Assembly (NCBI RefSeq): GCF_002573715.1
Contig: NZ_PDHM01000028.1
Span: 251,651-315,650, forward strand
DNA: 64,000 bases
Reading direction: 5' to 3'
Source of the DNA: Paenibacillus sp. EZ-K15
GTDB lineage: Bacteria > Bacillota > Bacilli > Paenibacillales > Paenibacillaceae
The notes under the pieces were generated by a model. The model saw nothing but the letters and a program-made list of their open reading frames with translations, did no database searches and had not been told where the DNA came from. The position numbers were made by a program, and so were the translations under genes. This document shows, piece by piece, positions 53,180 to 61,562 of this stretch (the stretch's first letter is position 1; the number at the start of each line of letters is the position of its first letter).

Positions 53180-54180
53180 TGATGGCCTATATCCGGGAAC
53201 GACTAAGCTGGATTCTGTTCTTCCTGTTTCTGCAGCTGCTTTTTCTGTTCATAGCAGCCGTGGACTCCCAGATCCCGTTCTTGCCCATCCTTTATATCGT
53301 GTTTCTGTCGACGCTGTTCTTCATGGTGTTTCTGTTTGTGAGGTACAATCGGGAAACCAAGTTCTACAAAAGCCTCCAGGCGTGGGATGACACCTACGAT
53401 TTAGCCGCCATCAGCGAGCCGGAGCACCCCTTTGAAGCGATTGCCATGGACATCCTCTCCCTCCAGACCGAGCGCTTCAAGAAGGAATCCTCCATGCGTC
53501 TAATGGAGATACAAGGGGAGAGGGACGAGCTGTTATCCTGGATTCACGAGGTGAAAACGCCGCTCACCACCATGCAGCTGATGATCGAGCGCATGGAAGA
53601 CGAGACGTTAAAAGCTCAGCTCCAGTATGAGTGGCTCCGCATCCACCTGCTGCTTGACCAGCAGCTGCACCAAAAGCGCATCCCCTTTATCCAGAATGAT
53701 CTGCTGATCGAGGTATCCGCGCTTGAGCCGATCATCTTCCAGGAAATACGTGCGCTCAAGTCCTGGTGCATGCAAAAAGGCATCGGATTTGACGTTTCCC
53801 TTGAGGTAACGGAAGTGCTCAGCGATGCCAAGTGGCTGGGCTTTATCATCCGCCAGCTGCTGACCAATGCGGTCAAATACAGCAGCGCTTCGGACATCAT
53901 CATCGAGAGCAATCTTACGGATGATCATGTCAGACTTACCATTCAGGATGCCGGACGCGGCATTGATCCGAAGGACATGCCCCGTATTTTCGACAAAGGC
54001 TTCACCTCGACCACCTCGCATCAGGACAGTGCCGCAACCGGCATGGGCCTCTATTTGACGCAAAAAGTAGCCGATGCCCTGTTGATCCGCATTCAGGTGG
54101 AATCGAAGCCGGGCATCGGCACCACCTTTACCTTGATCTTTCCGAAACGGAATGATTTTGTGAGCATGACCGGCATGTGA
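53176..54180 (+). CDS. Intramembrane-sensing histidine kinase of Bce-type module 2
   Basis: A 334-residue BceS-like kinase. Two closely spaced N-terminal helices (about 12-30 and 34-56); H124 in LLSWIHEVKTPLTTMQL; N box RQLLTNAVKYS; G1 DAGRGIDP; G2 TGMGLYLTQK. It has no extracellular sensor, as expected for transporter-coupled sensing. The stop codon overlaps the operator of the following transporter operon. Confidence 0.93.
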   Translation: MMMAYIRERLSWILFFLFLQLLFLFIAAVDSQIPFLPILYIVFLSTLFFMVFLFVRYNRETKFYKSLQAWDDTYDLAAISEPEHPFEAIAMDILSLQTERFKKESSMRLMEIQGERDELLSWIHEVKTPLTTMQLMIERMEDETLKAQLQYEWLRIHLLLDQQLHQKRIPFIQNDLLIEVSALEPIIFQEIRALKSWCMQKGIGFDVSLEVTEVLSDAKWLGFIIRQLLTNAVKYSSASDIIIESNLTDDHVRLTIQDAGRGIDPKDMPRIFDKGFTSTTSHQDSAATGMGLYLTQKVADALLIRIQVESKPGIGTTFTLIFPKRNDFVSMTGM

Positions 54181-54193
54181 CAACAATGTCACA
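54176..54193. promoter_or_regulatory. BceR-like operator upstream of the module 2 transporter
   Basis: TGTGACA-ACAA-TGTCACA, a perfect 7-bp inverted repeat with a 4-nt spacer. It matches the TGTGACG-N4-TGTCACA form I recall for BceR targets, and lies about 100 bp ahead of the ATPase start with a -10-like TATGAT at 54246-54251. Confidence 0.85.
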
Positions 54194-54279
54194 TGCTTTT
54201 GCGCTTTGTTCGGCGAATCGAAGGAAAGGGCGCTGCGACTCCTTTATGATAAGGACAGATAACGAAGGAGTGAGTGAAA

Positions 54280-55041
54280 TTGGCAATTCTTGAAGCAAAC
54301 CAAATTCATAAAAGCTACGGCAACAAATTCAATAAACAGGAAGTGCTGAAGGGCATCGATATCCGCGTGGATAAAGGCGAGTTCGTCAGCATCATGGGCG
54401 CATCCGGCTCAGGGAAAACCACGCTGCTGAACGTGCTCTCCTCGATCGATAAAGTAAGCCTAGGCAGCATCAAAATCGAGGGTAAAGAGTTTACGGGCCT
54501 CAAGGAGAAGGAGCTGGCGGAGTTCCGGAAGCACCATCTGGGATTTATTTTTCAAGAGTACAATCTGCTGGATACATTGACCGTCAAGGAAAACGTGCTG
54601 CTGCCGCTCTCCATTAAGAAGGTATCCAAAAAGGAAGCAGATCAGAAGTTCCAAAGAATCGCGACCGAGCTTGGCATCTATGAACTCAAGGATAAATATC
54701 CGAACCAAATCTCCGGGGGACAGAAGCAGCGGACCTCCGCAGCTCGCGCGTTCATCCATGATCCCAGCATTATTTTTGCGGATGAGCCGACAGGGGCGCT
54801 GGACTCGAAGTCCGCTTCCGATCTGTTGAATAAGCTAAGCGAATTAAATCAGAAGATCGACTCCACGATCATCATGGTGACCCATGATCCTGTGGCTGCC
54901 AGCTATTGCACCCGGGTCGTCTTCATTAAGGATGGACAGATCTATACCCAACTGAACAAGGGTGAGCAGTCCCGTCAGGCCTTCTTCAATGACATTATCA
55001 AAACTCAGGGCGTGCTAGGCGGTGTTCAGAATGAACATTAA
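54280..55041 (+). CDS. BceA-type ABC transporter ATP-binding protein, module 2
   Basis: A 253-residue ATPase: Walker A GASGSGKTT, FIFQEYNLLDTLTV, signature QISGGQKQRTSAARAF, Walker B IIFADEPTGALD, MVTHDP. AAGGAG at 54265-54270 fits the TTG at 54280 better than an in-frame GTG at 54274. It overlaps the permease gene. Together they would form a peptide-antibiotic sensing and target-protection transporter. Confidence 0.93.
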   Translation: MAILEANQIHKSYGNKFNKQEVLKGIDIRVDKGEFVSIMGASGSGKTTLLNVLSSIDKVSLGSIKIEGKEFTGLKEKELAEFRKHHLGFIFQEYNLLDTLTVKENVLLPLSIKKVSKKEADQKFQRIATELGIYELKDKYPNQISGGQKQRTSAARAFIHDPSIIFADEPTGALDSKSASDLLNKLSELNQKIDSTIIMVTHDPVAASYCTRVVFIKDGQIYTQLNKGEQSRQAFFNDIIKTQGVLGGVQNEH

Positions 55042-56974
55042 TTATCTGATCTACCGGAATTTGAAGAAGAATATCAAGAACTATTATCTGTATGTATTTG
55101 CGCTCATCTTCAGCGTGGGTCTGTATTTCGCGTTTGTCACGCTGCAATATGATCCGGCGATGGATGAAGCGAAGGGCTCTGTGAAGGGAGCGGCTGCGCT
55201 TGGCACGGCTTCCGTACTGTTAGTAGCCATCGTAGCGATATTTCTGCTGTATGCCAACACGATTTTCATTAAACGGCGCAGCAAAGAGATCGGTCTGTTT
55301 CAGCTCATCGGACTGACCAAGGGCAAGATATTCCGAATTCTCAGCGCGGAGAATCTGATACTATATTTCGGTTCGATGGTCATCGGCATTTTCGCCGGAT
55401 TTGCGGGTTCACGCTTGATCTTAATGATTCTGTTCAAGATCACCGGCGTTGATACCGAGGCGGCTCTAACCTTCTCCACTGAAGCGATGATTCAGACCGT
55501 AATTGTGTTTGCCGTCATCTACGTGCTGATTATGATCATGAATTATACATTTATCAAAAGACAGAGCATTCTGTCTCTCTTCCACGCGGTATCAACCACC
55601 GAGAACCGGGTGAAGAAAATGTCCTTCTTGGAAATGCTGCTCGGTCTGTTTGGAATCGGGCTCATCGTTCTCGGTTACTATGTGTCCACCAAGCTGTTCG
55701 GCGGGGACTTCACCTCCATGAACGAGCTTTTCATGGCCATGATCCTGATTCTGGGATCGGTTATCATCGGGACCTATCTGTTCTATAAAGGGTCTGTCAG
55801 CTTTCTGTTCAATGCGATCCGGAAGAGCAAGGGCGGTTACTTGTCCCTGAACGAAGTGCTGTCCCTCTCCTCCATCATGTTCCGCATGAAGTCGAATGCG
55901 CTGTTGCTGACCATCATTACAACCGTATCCGCACTTGCGATTGGGCTATTGTCACTCAGTTATATCTCCTATTATTCAGCGGAGAAATCGGCCGAGGGGA
56001 GCGTACCCAACCATTTTGCAGTGGCGGATGAGAAGGATCTCACGGCTTTTATTCAGGCACTATCCGATGAGAATATCGAGTTTAAGCAGATCAACCGTGA
56101 TGTCATTCAGGTGACTGCGGGCCTATCCGACGTTATCGGAACCAGTCTGGATATATCCGGACAAATGGAACCCACAGCCATCCCGGTTATCAGTGATGCC
56201 AGCGTGAAGGGCAAGGATGTCTCCCCCGAAGAGATGCTGTTAACGGGATACAGTGATGCAGTCCAGCAATTTATGGGGATTCAATCTACAGGGGAAATTG
56301 AACTCATAAGTCCGAATCTAAGCTATAAGCAGAAGCTGATCGGCTTGGATAAGGAAGCCTACGTATCCTATTATTTTGCAAGCGGTGGACTGCCCATGGC
56401 GATTGTAGACCAGACCGTATTTGATAAGCTGGCTTCGGACCTGGATCCGAAGATCCAGAAGAAGACCAATGTCTATCACGGCATCGATATTGTGGATCCG
56501 AGCGCTATTGATCAAGCCAATCAGATCTTTAAGAGCCTCGGCATTAGCGAGGAAACAGGGAACCTCTCTCAGACAGAAATGGCCTTCAACCAGAAGAGCA
56601 ATATGGGCCTCATGATGTTCATCGTGGGATTCCTGGGACTTACCTTCCTGATTACTTCAGGATGTATCCTGTACTTTAAGCAGATGGACGAAGGGGAAGA
56701 AGAGAAGCCGAATTATACCATTCTCCGAAAACTGGGCTTTACTCAAGGTAACCTAGTGAAGGGGATTCAGATCAAGCAGCTGTTCAACTTCGGTATTCCG
56801 CTGGTCGTCGGTTTATCCCACAGTTACTTTGCCGTTAAATCCGGCTGGTTCTTCTTCGGAACCGAGTTGTGGCTGCCTATGGTCATGGTTATGCTGTTAT
56901 ATACGGCGCTGTATTCCATATTCGGGTTGTTATCCGTTATGTTCTATAAACGGGTAATTAAAGAAGCGCTTTAA
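55031..56974 (+). CDS. BceB-type ABC transporter permease, module 2
   Basis: A 647-residue FtsX-type permease with ten predicted helices and an extracellular domain of about 200 residues between helices 7 and 8 (about 320-530). The N-terminus NINYLIYRNLKKNIKNYYLYVFALIFSVGLYF is typical of BceB/YxdM proteins. The ATG at 55031 is used; an in-frame GTG lies three codons before. It ends the second Bce module, and an AT-rich accessory region begins right after. Confidence 0.91.
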   Translation: MNINYLIYRNLKKNIKNYYLYVFALIFSVGLYFAFVTLQYDPAMDEAKGSVKGAAALGTASVLLVAIVAIFLLYANTIFIKRRSKEIGLFQLIGLTKGKIFRILSAENLILYFGSMVIGIFAGFAGSRLILMILFKITGVDTEAALTFSTEAMIQTVIVFAVIYVLIMIMNYTFIKRQSILSLFHAVSTTENRVKKMSFLEMLLGLFGIGLIVLGYYVSTKLFGGDFTSMNELFMAMILILGSVIIGTYLFYKGSVSFLFNAIRKSKGGYLSLNEVLSLSSIMFRMKSNALLLTIITTVSALAIGLLSLSYISYYSAEKSAEGSVPNHFAVADEKDLTAFIQALSDENIEFKQINRDVIQVTAGLSDVIGTSLDISGQMEPTAIPVISDASVKGKDVSPEEMLLTGYSDAVQQFMGIQSTGEIELISPNLSYKQKLIGLDKEAYVSYYFASGGLPMAIVDQTVFDKLASDLDPKIQKKTNVYHGIDIVDPSAIDQANQIFKSLGISEETGNLSQTEMAFNQKSNMGLMMFIVGFLGLTFLITSGCILYFKQMDEGEEEKPNYTILRKLGFTQGNLVKGIQIKQLFNFGIPLVVGLSHSYFAVKSGWFFFGTELWLPMVMVMLLYTALYSIFGLLSVMFYKRVIKEAL

Positions 56975-57098
56975 AAGATAAGGTACCACAACAAACATTT
57001 AACAAGTTGTACTGTGAGAACCGAACGTTAAAACTTATAACTAGTGAAAAATAGGCGGTTTCAGTTAATGAAGTGATCCACCACTTAAAGTTAGAATC

Positions 57099-57190
57099 TT
57101 ATTTTCCAAGCACCTGTTGGGCATGAGCTCGGTATTGTACCGGACTCATGCCCTTTAATTTTGACTTGATACGTTGGTGATTAAATAGAG
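57099..57190 (-). pseudogene. C-terminal remnant of an IS3-family transposase
   Basis: On the minus strand, about 29 codons read FNHQRIKSKLKGMSPVQYRA then HAQQVLGK-stop, the conserved end of IS3/IS150-type OrfB (usual form YNHKRIKxKLKGxSPVQYR). The catalytic core is missing. A motif resembling IS3-family ends (GGTACAGTTCA, 57728-57738) occurs 0.55 kb away, so the intervening DNA may be what replaced the element body. Confidence 0.8.
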
Positions 57191-57195
57191 AAAAC

Positions 57196-57594
57196 TTAAT
57201 CTCTTTGAGCAATACGAAAGTTAATACTAATTTTACCGCCATTAGGCGTTGGTACAGCTTTAAATTTATAATCTTTACTTAAGAAACCAACTGGAGCACT
57301 AATGTGGCCACTCTTACCTGGTGCGAGAGTTTTTTTCTGACCTCCATTAATTGTGATCTTCACACTTACATTCCCGGTATTTTTAATCCAGAAGTTTACT
57401 TTTGCTCCATTACTCTTTTTTAATTGGTATGTGGCCTGAAATTGAGTTCCTGAATAACTGCCACTTTTAGCTGCATCCTCTTTCGACGAACTTGCAGTCG
57501 ACTCCGCAAAAACCGGTATAATACTAGTTCCAGCAATTAGACCAACTACCAGAACAGATGATACTACTCCTTTGAAGATGGACTTAAGATTCAC
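57196..57594 (-). CDS. Small secreted protein, unknown function
   Basis: A 132-residue protein with a signal peptide (basic start NLKSIFKG, hydrophobic core to about residue 24, cleavage after VFAES or similar) and a mature part of about 100 residues rich in Lys, Gly and Thr. The mature part has a likely beta-sandwich pattern (FWIKNTGNVSVKITINGGQKKTLAPGKSGHI). AAGGAG precedes the GTG at 57594 by normal spacing. It sits between IS3 debris and a 58-residue ORF. No family is recognised. Confidence 0.72.
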   Translation of the reverse strand: MNLKSIFKGVVSSVLVVGLIAGTSIIPVFAESTASSSKEDAAKSGSYSGTQFQATYQLKKSNGAKVNFWIKNTGNVSVKITINGGQKKTLAPGKSGHISAPVGFLSKDYKFKAVPTPNGGKISINFRIAQRD

Positions 57595-57712
57595 TATAAG
57601 CACTCCTTATATAATTTATTTGTAACTATTCCACATATAGCTAGTTACTTTTTTTAAAATTACATGTCTGTACATCCTGTTCCCGTAGGGATAGTTCAGT
57701 AACGGAGTGCCT

Positions 57713-57889
57713 CTACTTGTGCTGTCTGGTACAGTTCAGTTCATCATGATATTTTTTGTAGACAAGGGCCTCTTTAAAGACTTCCTTAACCTTTTCTTCA
57801 AATAGGTCATCTATATTTACTGGTTCATGTGAATGAGAACAAAAGAACAATAACGAAGGCAATGGACCACATTTTTTACTCATGGACAT
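57713..57889 (-). CDS. 58-residue ORF of unknown function
   Basis: A short frame starting MSMSKKCGPLPSLLFFCSHS, continuing with a charged helical part (DDLFEEKVKEVFKEALVYKKYHDEL). GAGAGG lies just ahead of the ATG at good spacing. Two cysteines are near the N-terminus. The C-terminal codons run into a TGAACTGTACC sequence that resembles an IS3 end. It may be a real small gene or chance; codon usage cannot be judged at this length. Confidence 0.35.
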   Translation of the reverse strand: MSMSKKCGPLPSLLFFCSHSHEPVNIDDLFEEKVKEVFKEALVYKKYHDELNCTRQHK

Positions 57890-57920
57890 ACACCTCTCAT
57901 CGTAATTGTATTGATGTTTC

Positions 57921-58124
57921 TTTAGATTTTATTGATATTGATGTAAAAATATCGATTCAATATACTAAACAACTTCAACAGGTAATTAGTTACATAAAAG
58001 AACACATGGGAAGTTCTTTCGCATGCGCAGTGCTGAACAGGTCTACGGACGCTTGCATCTAAAAAAGGAGCCCCTAAGGTAATTCCACCCTGGTTGCCCC
58101 TTCGTCATGTGTATGCCAAACATA
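57921..58124 (+). repeat. Long direct repeat, left copy
   Basis: About 204 bp that recur at 63541-63748 at roughly four-fifths identity by eye. Shared blocks include ACAGGTAATTAGTTACA, GCAGTGCTGAAC, CTAAAAAAGGAGC and CACCCTGGTTGCCCCTTCG. It lies outside any convincing gene. The two copies bound a 5.4-kb AT-rich gene block. Confidence 0.75.
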
Positions 58125-58156
58125 GTGAAGACAGTTTATCTAAATAAGCAATATTA

Positions 58157-58192
58157 AAACAGTTTCGGTTTAGCCCGAAACTGTTTTTTATT
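58157..58192. terminator. Terminator at the end of the fused-permease ABC operon
   Basis: AAACAGTTTCGG/CCGAAACTGTTT, a perfect 12-bp stem with a long T run on the plus strand and a shorter one on the minus strand, placed after the ATPase gene. Confidence 0.85.
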
Positions 58193-58240
58193 TTTTCCAT
58201 ACTTCAATTCATATTATTTTATGTGTTTTTAGAAACAACC

Positions 58241-59106
58241 CTACTGAAAATAACTAAGATACACATCTTCTAAGTTGGGCTTCACGGTTCTAAAGTTCAT
58301 TTTATTTTGTGGTTTATCATCAACAATTCTTACCCATATACCATCCGCATCACTTGTGATGTTGCTTACTTTATAACGTGACTGTATTTCGGGAAGCTCA
58401 GATTCAGATATTAGAACCTCATGAACATTCCCCTCCATCTTCGCCAGGATGTTCGCAGGCTTGTCTTTCACAATGAGACAACCATCCTTCATAAGCAGTA
58501 CTTCCTTGGAGATATACTCAATATCTGAGACCACATGTGTGGCAATGATAACGATCTTGTTCATTGCAATGGTGGATATGAAATTGCGAATACGAATACG
58601 CTCTTTCGGGTCAAGTCCTGCTGTAGGCTCATCCAATATAAGCAGTTCAGGGTCGTTAAGCAGCGCCTGTGCAATCAGGATACGCTGTTTCATTCCTCCT
58701 GAATACGTACCTAACTTCCGATCAGCAGCCTTTGACAAGTTTACGACTGAAAGAAGCTCATCTATTTTTTCCCTCGCTTTAGCCGTAGGCAGCCCTTTCA
58801 GTGCAGCCATGTACCAGAGAAAACGTCTTCCTGTAAAGTCCTGATAGATACCCTGCTGCTGGGGCATGTAACCTAATATTTCTCTGTACGACCTACCCAT
58901 GCGGGAAATGTTCTGTCCCCGATATAGAATTTCTCCCTCATCCGGTTTTAACTGATCCGTAATCAGATTCATAAGCGTTGACTTTCCCGCTCCATTCGGA
59001 CCAAGTATTCCATAAATGCCAGACGTCAATTCAGCATATAGTTACGAAGAGCGGTTGTCTTGCCTTTATTGTAGCGCTTTGTTACGTTGTTAATAGACAG
59101 CTCCAT
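58241..59106 (-). pseudogene. ABC transporter ATP-binding protein with an N-terminal frameshift
   Basis: The large frame (58241-59029) encodes an ATPase of the ABC-2 exporter type: GPNGAGKST, YMPQQQGIYQDFTG, TYSGGMKQRILIAQA, LLILDEPTAGLD, ATHVVSD, but it lacks the first beta strand. That part lies upstream in another frame: the ATG at 59106, after GGGGAGG, encodes MELSINNVTKRYNKGKTTAL then RNYML and stops at 59026. A single-base change near 59030-59037 would join them as RNY...AELTSGIYGILGPNG. So either the gene is inactivated, or this is a sequencing error or recoding. It follows the permease gene by 2 bp. Confidence 0.82.
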
Positions 59107-59108
59107 AC

Positions 59109-61520
59109 TTATCCTCCCCTTTTAGAGAAGCTGTTACTGAAATGCCATGCTCCCCATCCAGCCGCAGTACCTATAACGATCAGTGCCCCGAAATAAATAC
59201 TCACTCCCACGGTATAAGAAATCGACTCAAATCCTTGTTCGAGTAGAAATAATCGATTAAATGAATAATTACCGATTGTCGTAAACCCTATATACTGGAG
59301 ACTTAATGGCAGAACAATAACAGCGGTCGAAGTCAACAGCATAAAGGCTTGCTTTTGAACCAGTACAGCGAGGAACAGAATAACATGGACCATGACAATA
59401 ACACCTAAGGTTTGCAGAAAACCTGTCACAATGACATAACCAAGAATACTGATTGGCCACTCCACATGTCCCAGAATTTCGATACTTTGCACAGCCGAAG
59501 ACCAATCGAATGCCGGGTATTGTACCAGAACATTGTAAAATTTGGGGATCTGAAGGGTGAAAAAAGTCAGGACTGCATAGATACAAGCAATCGAATACTT
59601 CGAAGCAAACAAACTCCATCTGCCTTTAGAAGTACTTCTTAACACCTTCACCATATCATTCTTATAATCAATGGAGAACAAAGGACCTAGCCCCGCAATT
59701 AACAAGAGCGCATACATTAAACCATCCACCAGATTATCCTGCTGACGATTAAATAATGCATCACTGGATATAACATTAACGAAACTGCCCGTGATCCCTC
59801 GTTCCTCACGTAATTGGAGTAAATAATCCCTTTGCTCTTCAACGTAAAGAAATGATTTTTCTTGTTTCGCAAATGTCTCAAGATTGTTCTGTTCTTGATT
59901 ATAAGCAGGTAGATCAATTTCCCCAGATTTATATCGTTCTTTCCAATAGGCTAATTGGTCAGGCAGCGTAGTAAACTTCTCCCTTTCTTCACGTAAGAAG
60001 GCAAGCTTGTCTTCAGTCAGCTTCCCGTTTAACTGTGATAGGTAGAGATTATACACCGATGCATCCATATCAAACTGACGCTCTTTCGTTTCAATGTTTT
60101 GATAGGAAATGATACACACCAATATTAATATGAACAGCGACTTACCCGTAATTAAAAACTTATAGAGCTCATGCTGGAAAAGTGAATTGCTTCGTCTGAG
60201 CCTAAACAAATAGGCTCTTAATTTCATATACCACTGCATTCCCATCTTTCGAGTAGTGTTATTCATATGATATACAAACAACCACATACTTAGGGCAGGC
60301 AGTATAAGCAGGAGAGAGCCGCCAACATAAAAGGTCAGTATATCTTTACTGATCGGATAACCTAGCACATTTATATTGCGGTAATCCGCGAGAAGATTAA
60401 ATGTATCATAGAAGGCGATAACATTCATATATTTCAACACATTAATGTAAGAATTCGGATGAATGAGCGAATAACAAATGTAGCTAAAGCCCAAGAGTGC
60501 CGCCAAAACGATGAATATCCGCGAAGTTTGACGAAGAAATAGAAATATAGCCGCTAGAAGCCAAGCCATAACCAGATTAACTGCTATTTTTAAGAGCAAA
60601 TAGGCCATTATGTATCGACCTGCGGTCATGGGATGAATCGCTCTCCCAAATGATTCCATGGATTGAATATACCTGCCTGGATCACCAAACCCATATAACC
60701 GTTCACTGAGCAATAAGATTGAACCATAGAACATGATGGATAGCAGTACAGTCAACATGCCAAGAACGGTCAGCTTAGCGCTAATGGTTCGAAATTTTCC
60801 ATTACGTGTACTCCGTATAAGCGGAGTTAAACCTTCTTCCCGTTCCAGAAGAAACATAATCGAACAAAGTAAAAATAACAGCAGCACCATAAATAAATCC
60901 GTTGATCCCGATCTCGTTCCCGTTGTTAAGCCTTCTTCAAGCCCAAGCTTCCACGGCAAGCTCTGAAGGGGTCTGAAATCCTCAACCGTTTTCAGAATGT
61001 TACGATAGGAGAAAGAATCTTTATTGTGAAAAATGGAAGCTGACAACATCTCGTCTGCACGTTGTTTCATATCATCCATTTCTTTTACAAACTGATCATG
61101 ACTCTCATACTGATCTCTTATCAAATTGATTATGTACATGTCTCGTCTAAGAAGCTCTTCCTCATTTACATAGGGACTTTCCTTGTACTGCTTGTAAGCC
61201 TCTGGATGATCATTCTTGGCATCCTCGATTAACTGCTTCCAGAAGCTGTCTTGTAAATCGCCTTTTTCATGAGCAAACCGGTAGTATAGAGTTAACAATT
61301 CTTCCTGTTTAACAGCTAACGCCTTACCCTCTTCTGGCGGTAAGGCGTTGTATTCGTTCTCCAACTTGATATAGTCATCTCGATATTGGATTAATAAATC
61401 TTGTTCTTTGTGCTGTGTGTTATAATATAAGAATCCATTGATGAATAATAAGAGGATGGTCAAAACCATAAATATTCGTTTTTTCCATACCTTGAATAGT
61501 TCATACCCCATTAATTTCAT
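59109..61520 (-). CDS. Large two-halved ABC-2-type permease
   Basis: An 803-residue membrane protein made of two similar halves. Each half starts with a basic amphipathic segment before a helix (MGYELFKVWKKRIFMVLTILL at 4-24; FQHELYKFLITGKSLFILILV near 450-470), followed by an extracellular stretch rich in Glu/Lys/Gln (about 30-195 and 475-590) and six helices. It looks like a fusion of two ABC-2 permeases, so with one ATPase it could form the transporter. A lipoprotein gene precedes it by 42 bp and the frameshifted ATPase gene follows, making one operon. Substrate unknown; export of a peptide or lipid is likely. Confidence 0.8.
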   Translation of the reverse strand: MKLMGYELFKVWKKRIFMVLTILLLFINGFLYYNTQHKEQDLLIQYRDDYIKLENEYNALPPEEGKALAVKQEELLTLYYRFAHEKGDLQDSFWKQLIEDAKNDHPEAYKQYKESPYVNEEELLRRDMYIINLIRDQYESHDQFVKEMDDMKQRADEMLSASIFHNKDSFSYRNILKTVEDFRPLQSLPWKLGLEEGLTTGTRSGSTDLFMVLLLFLLCSIMFLLEREEGLTPLIRSTRNGKFRTISAKLTVLGMLTVLLSIMFYGSILLLSERLYGFGDPGRYIQSMESFGRAIHPMTAGRYIMAYLLLKIAVNLVMAWLLAAIFLFLRQTSRIFIVLAALLGFSYICYSLIHPNSYINVLKYMNVIAFYDTFNLLADYRNINVLGYPISKDILTFYVGGSLLLILPALSMWLFVYHMNNTTRKMGMQWYMKLRAYLFRLRRSNSLFQHELYKFLITGKSLFILILVCIISYQNIETKERQFDMDASVYNLYLSQLNGKLTEDKLAFLREEREKFTTLPDQLAYWKERYKSGEIDLPAYNQEQNNLETFAKQEKSFLYVEEQRDYLLQLREERGITGSFVNVISSDALFNRQQDNLVDGLMYALLLIAGLGPLFSIDYKNDMVKVLRSTSKGRWSLFASKYSIACIYAVLTFFTLQIPKFYNVLVQYPAFDWSSAVQSIEILGHVEWPISILGYVIVTGFLQTLGVIVMVHVILFLAVLVQKQAFMLLTSTAVIVLPLSLQYIGFTTIGNYSFNRLFLLEQGFESISYTVGVSIYFGALIVIGTAAGWGAWHFSNSFSKRGG

Positions 61521-61562
61521 GAATATCTCTCCATATGAATTCTCTCATAAATCATCGTCTTT

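Noticed and set aside
57829..58062. 77-residue plus-strand ORF across the left direct repeat
   Set aside because: The corresponding frame is broken by stops in the other copy at 63541-63748, so the repeat is not conserved as coding.
58060..58124. GGGTGG-type sequence followed by a T run on the minus strand of the long direct repeat, resembling a T-box end
   Set aside because: The sequence diverges from the T-box after GGTGG, no stem I or specifier is evident and no aminoacyl-tRNA synthetase or amino acid gene follows. A covariance scan would settle it.
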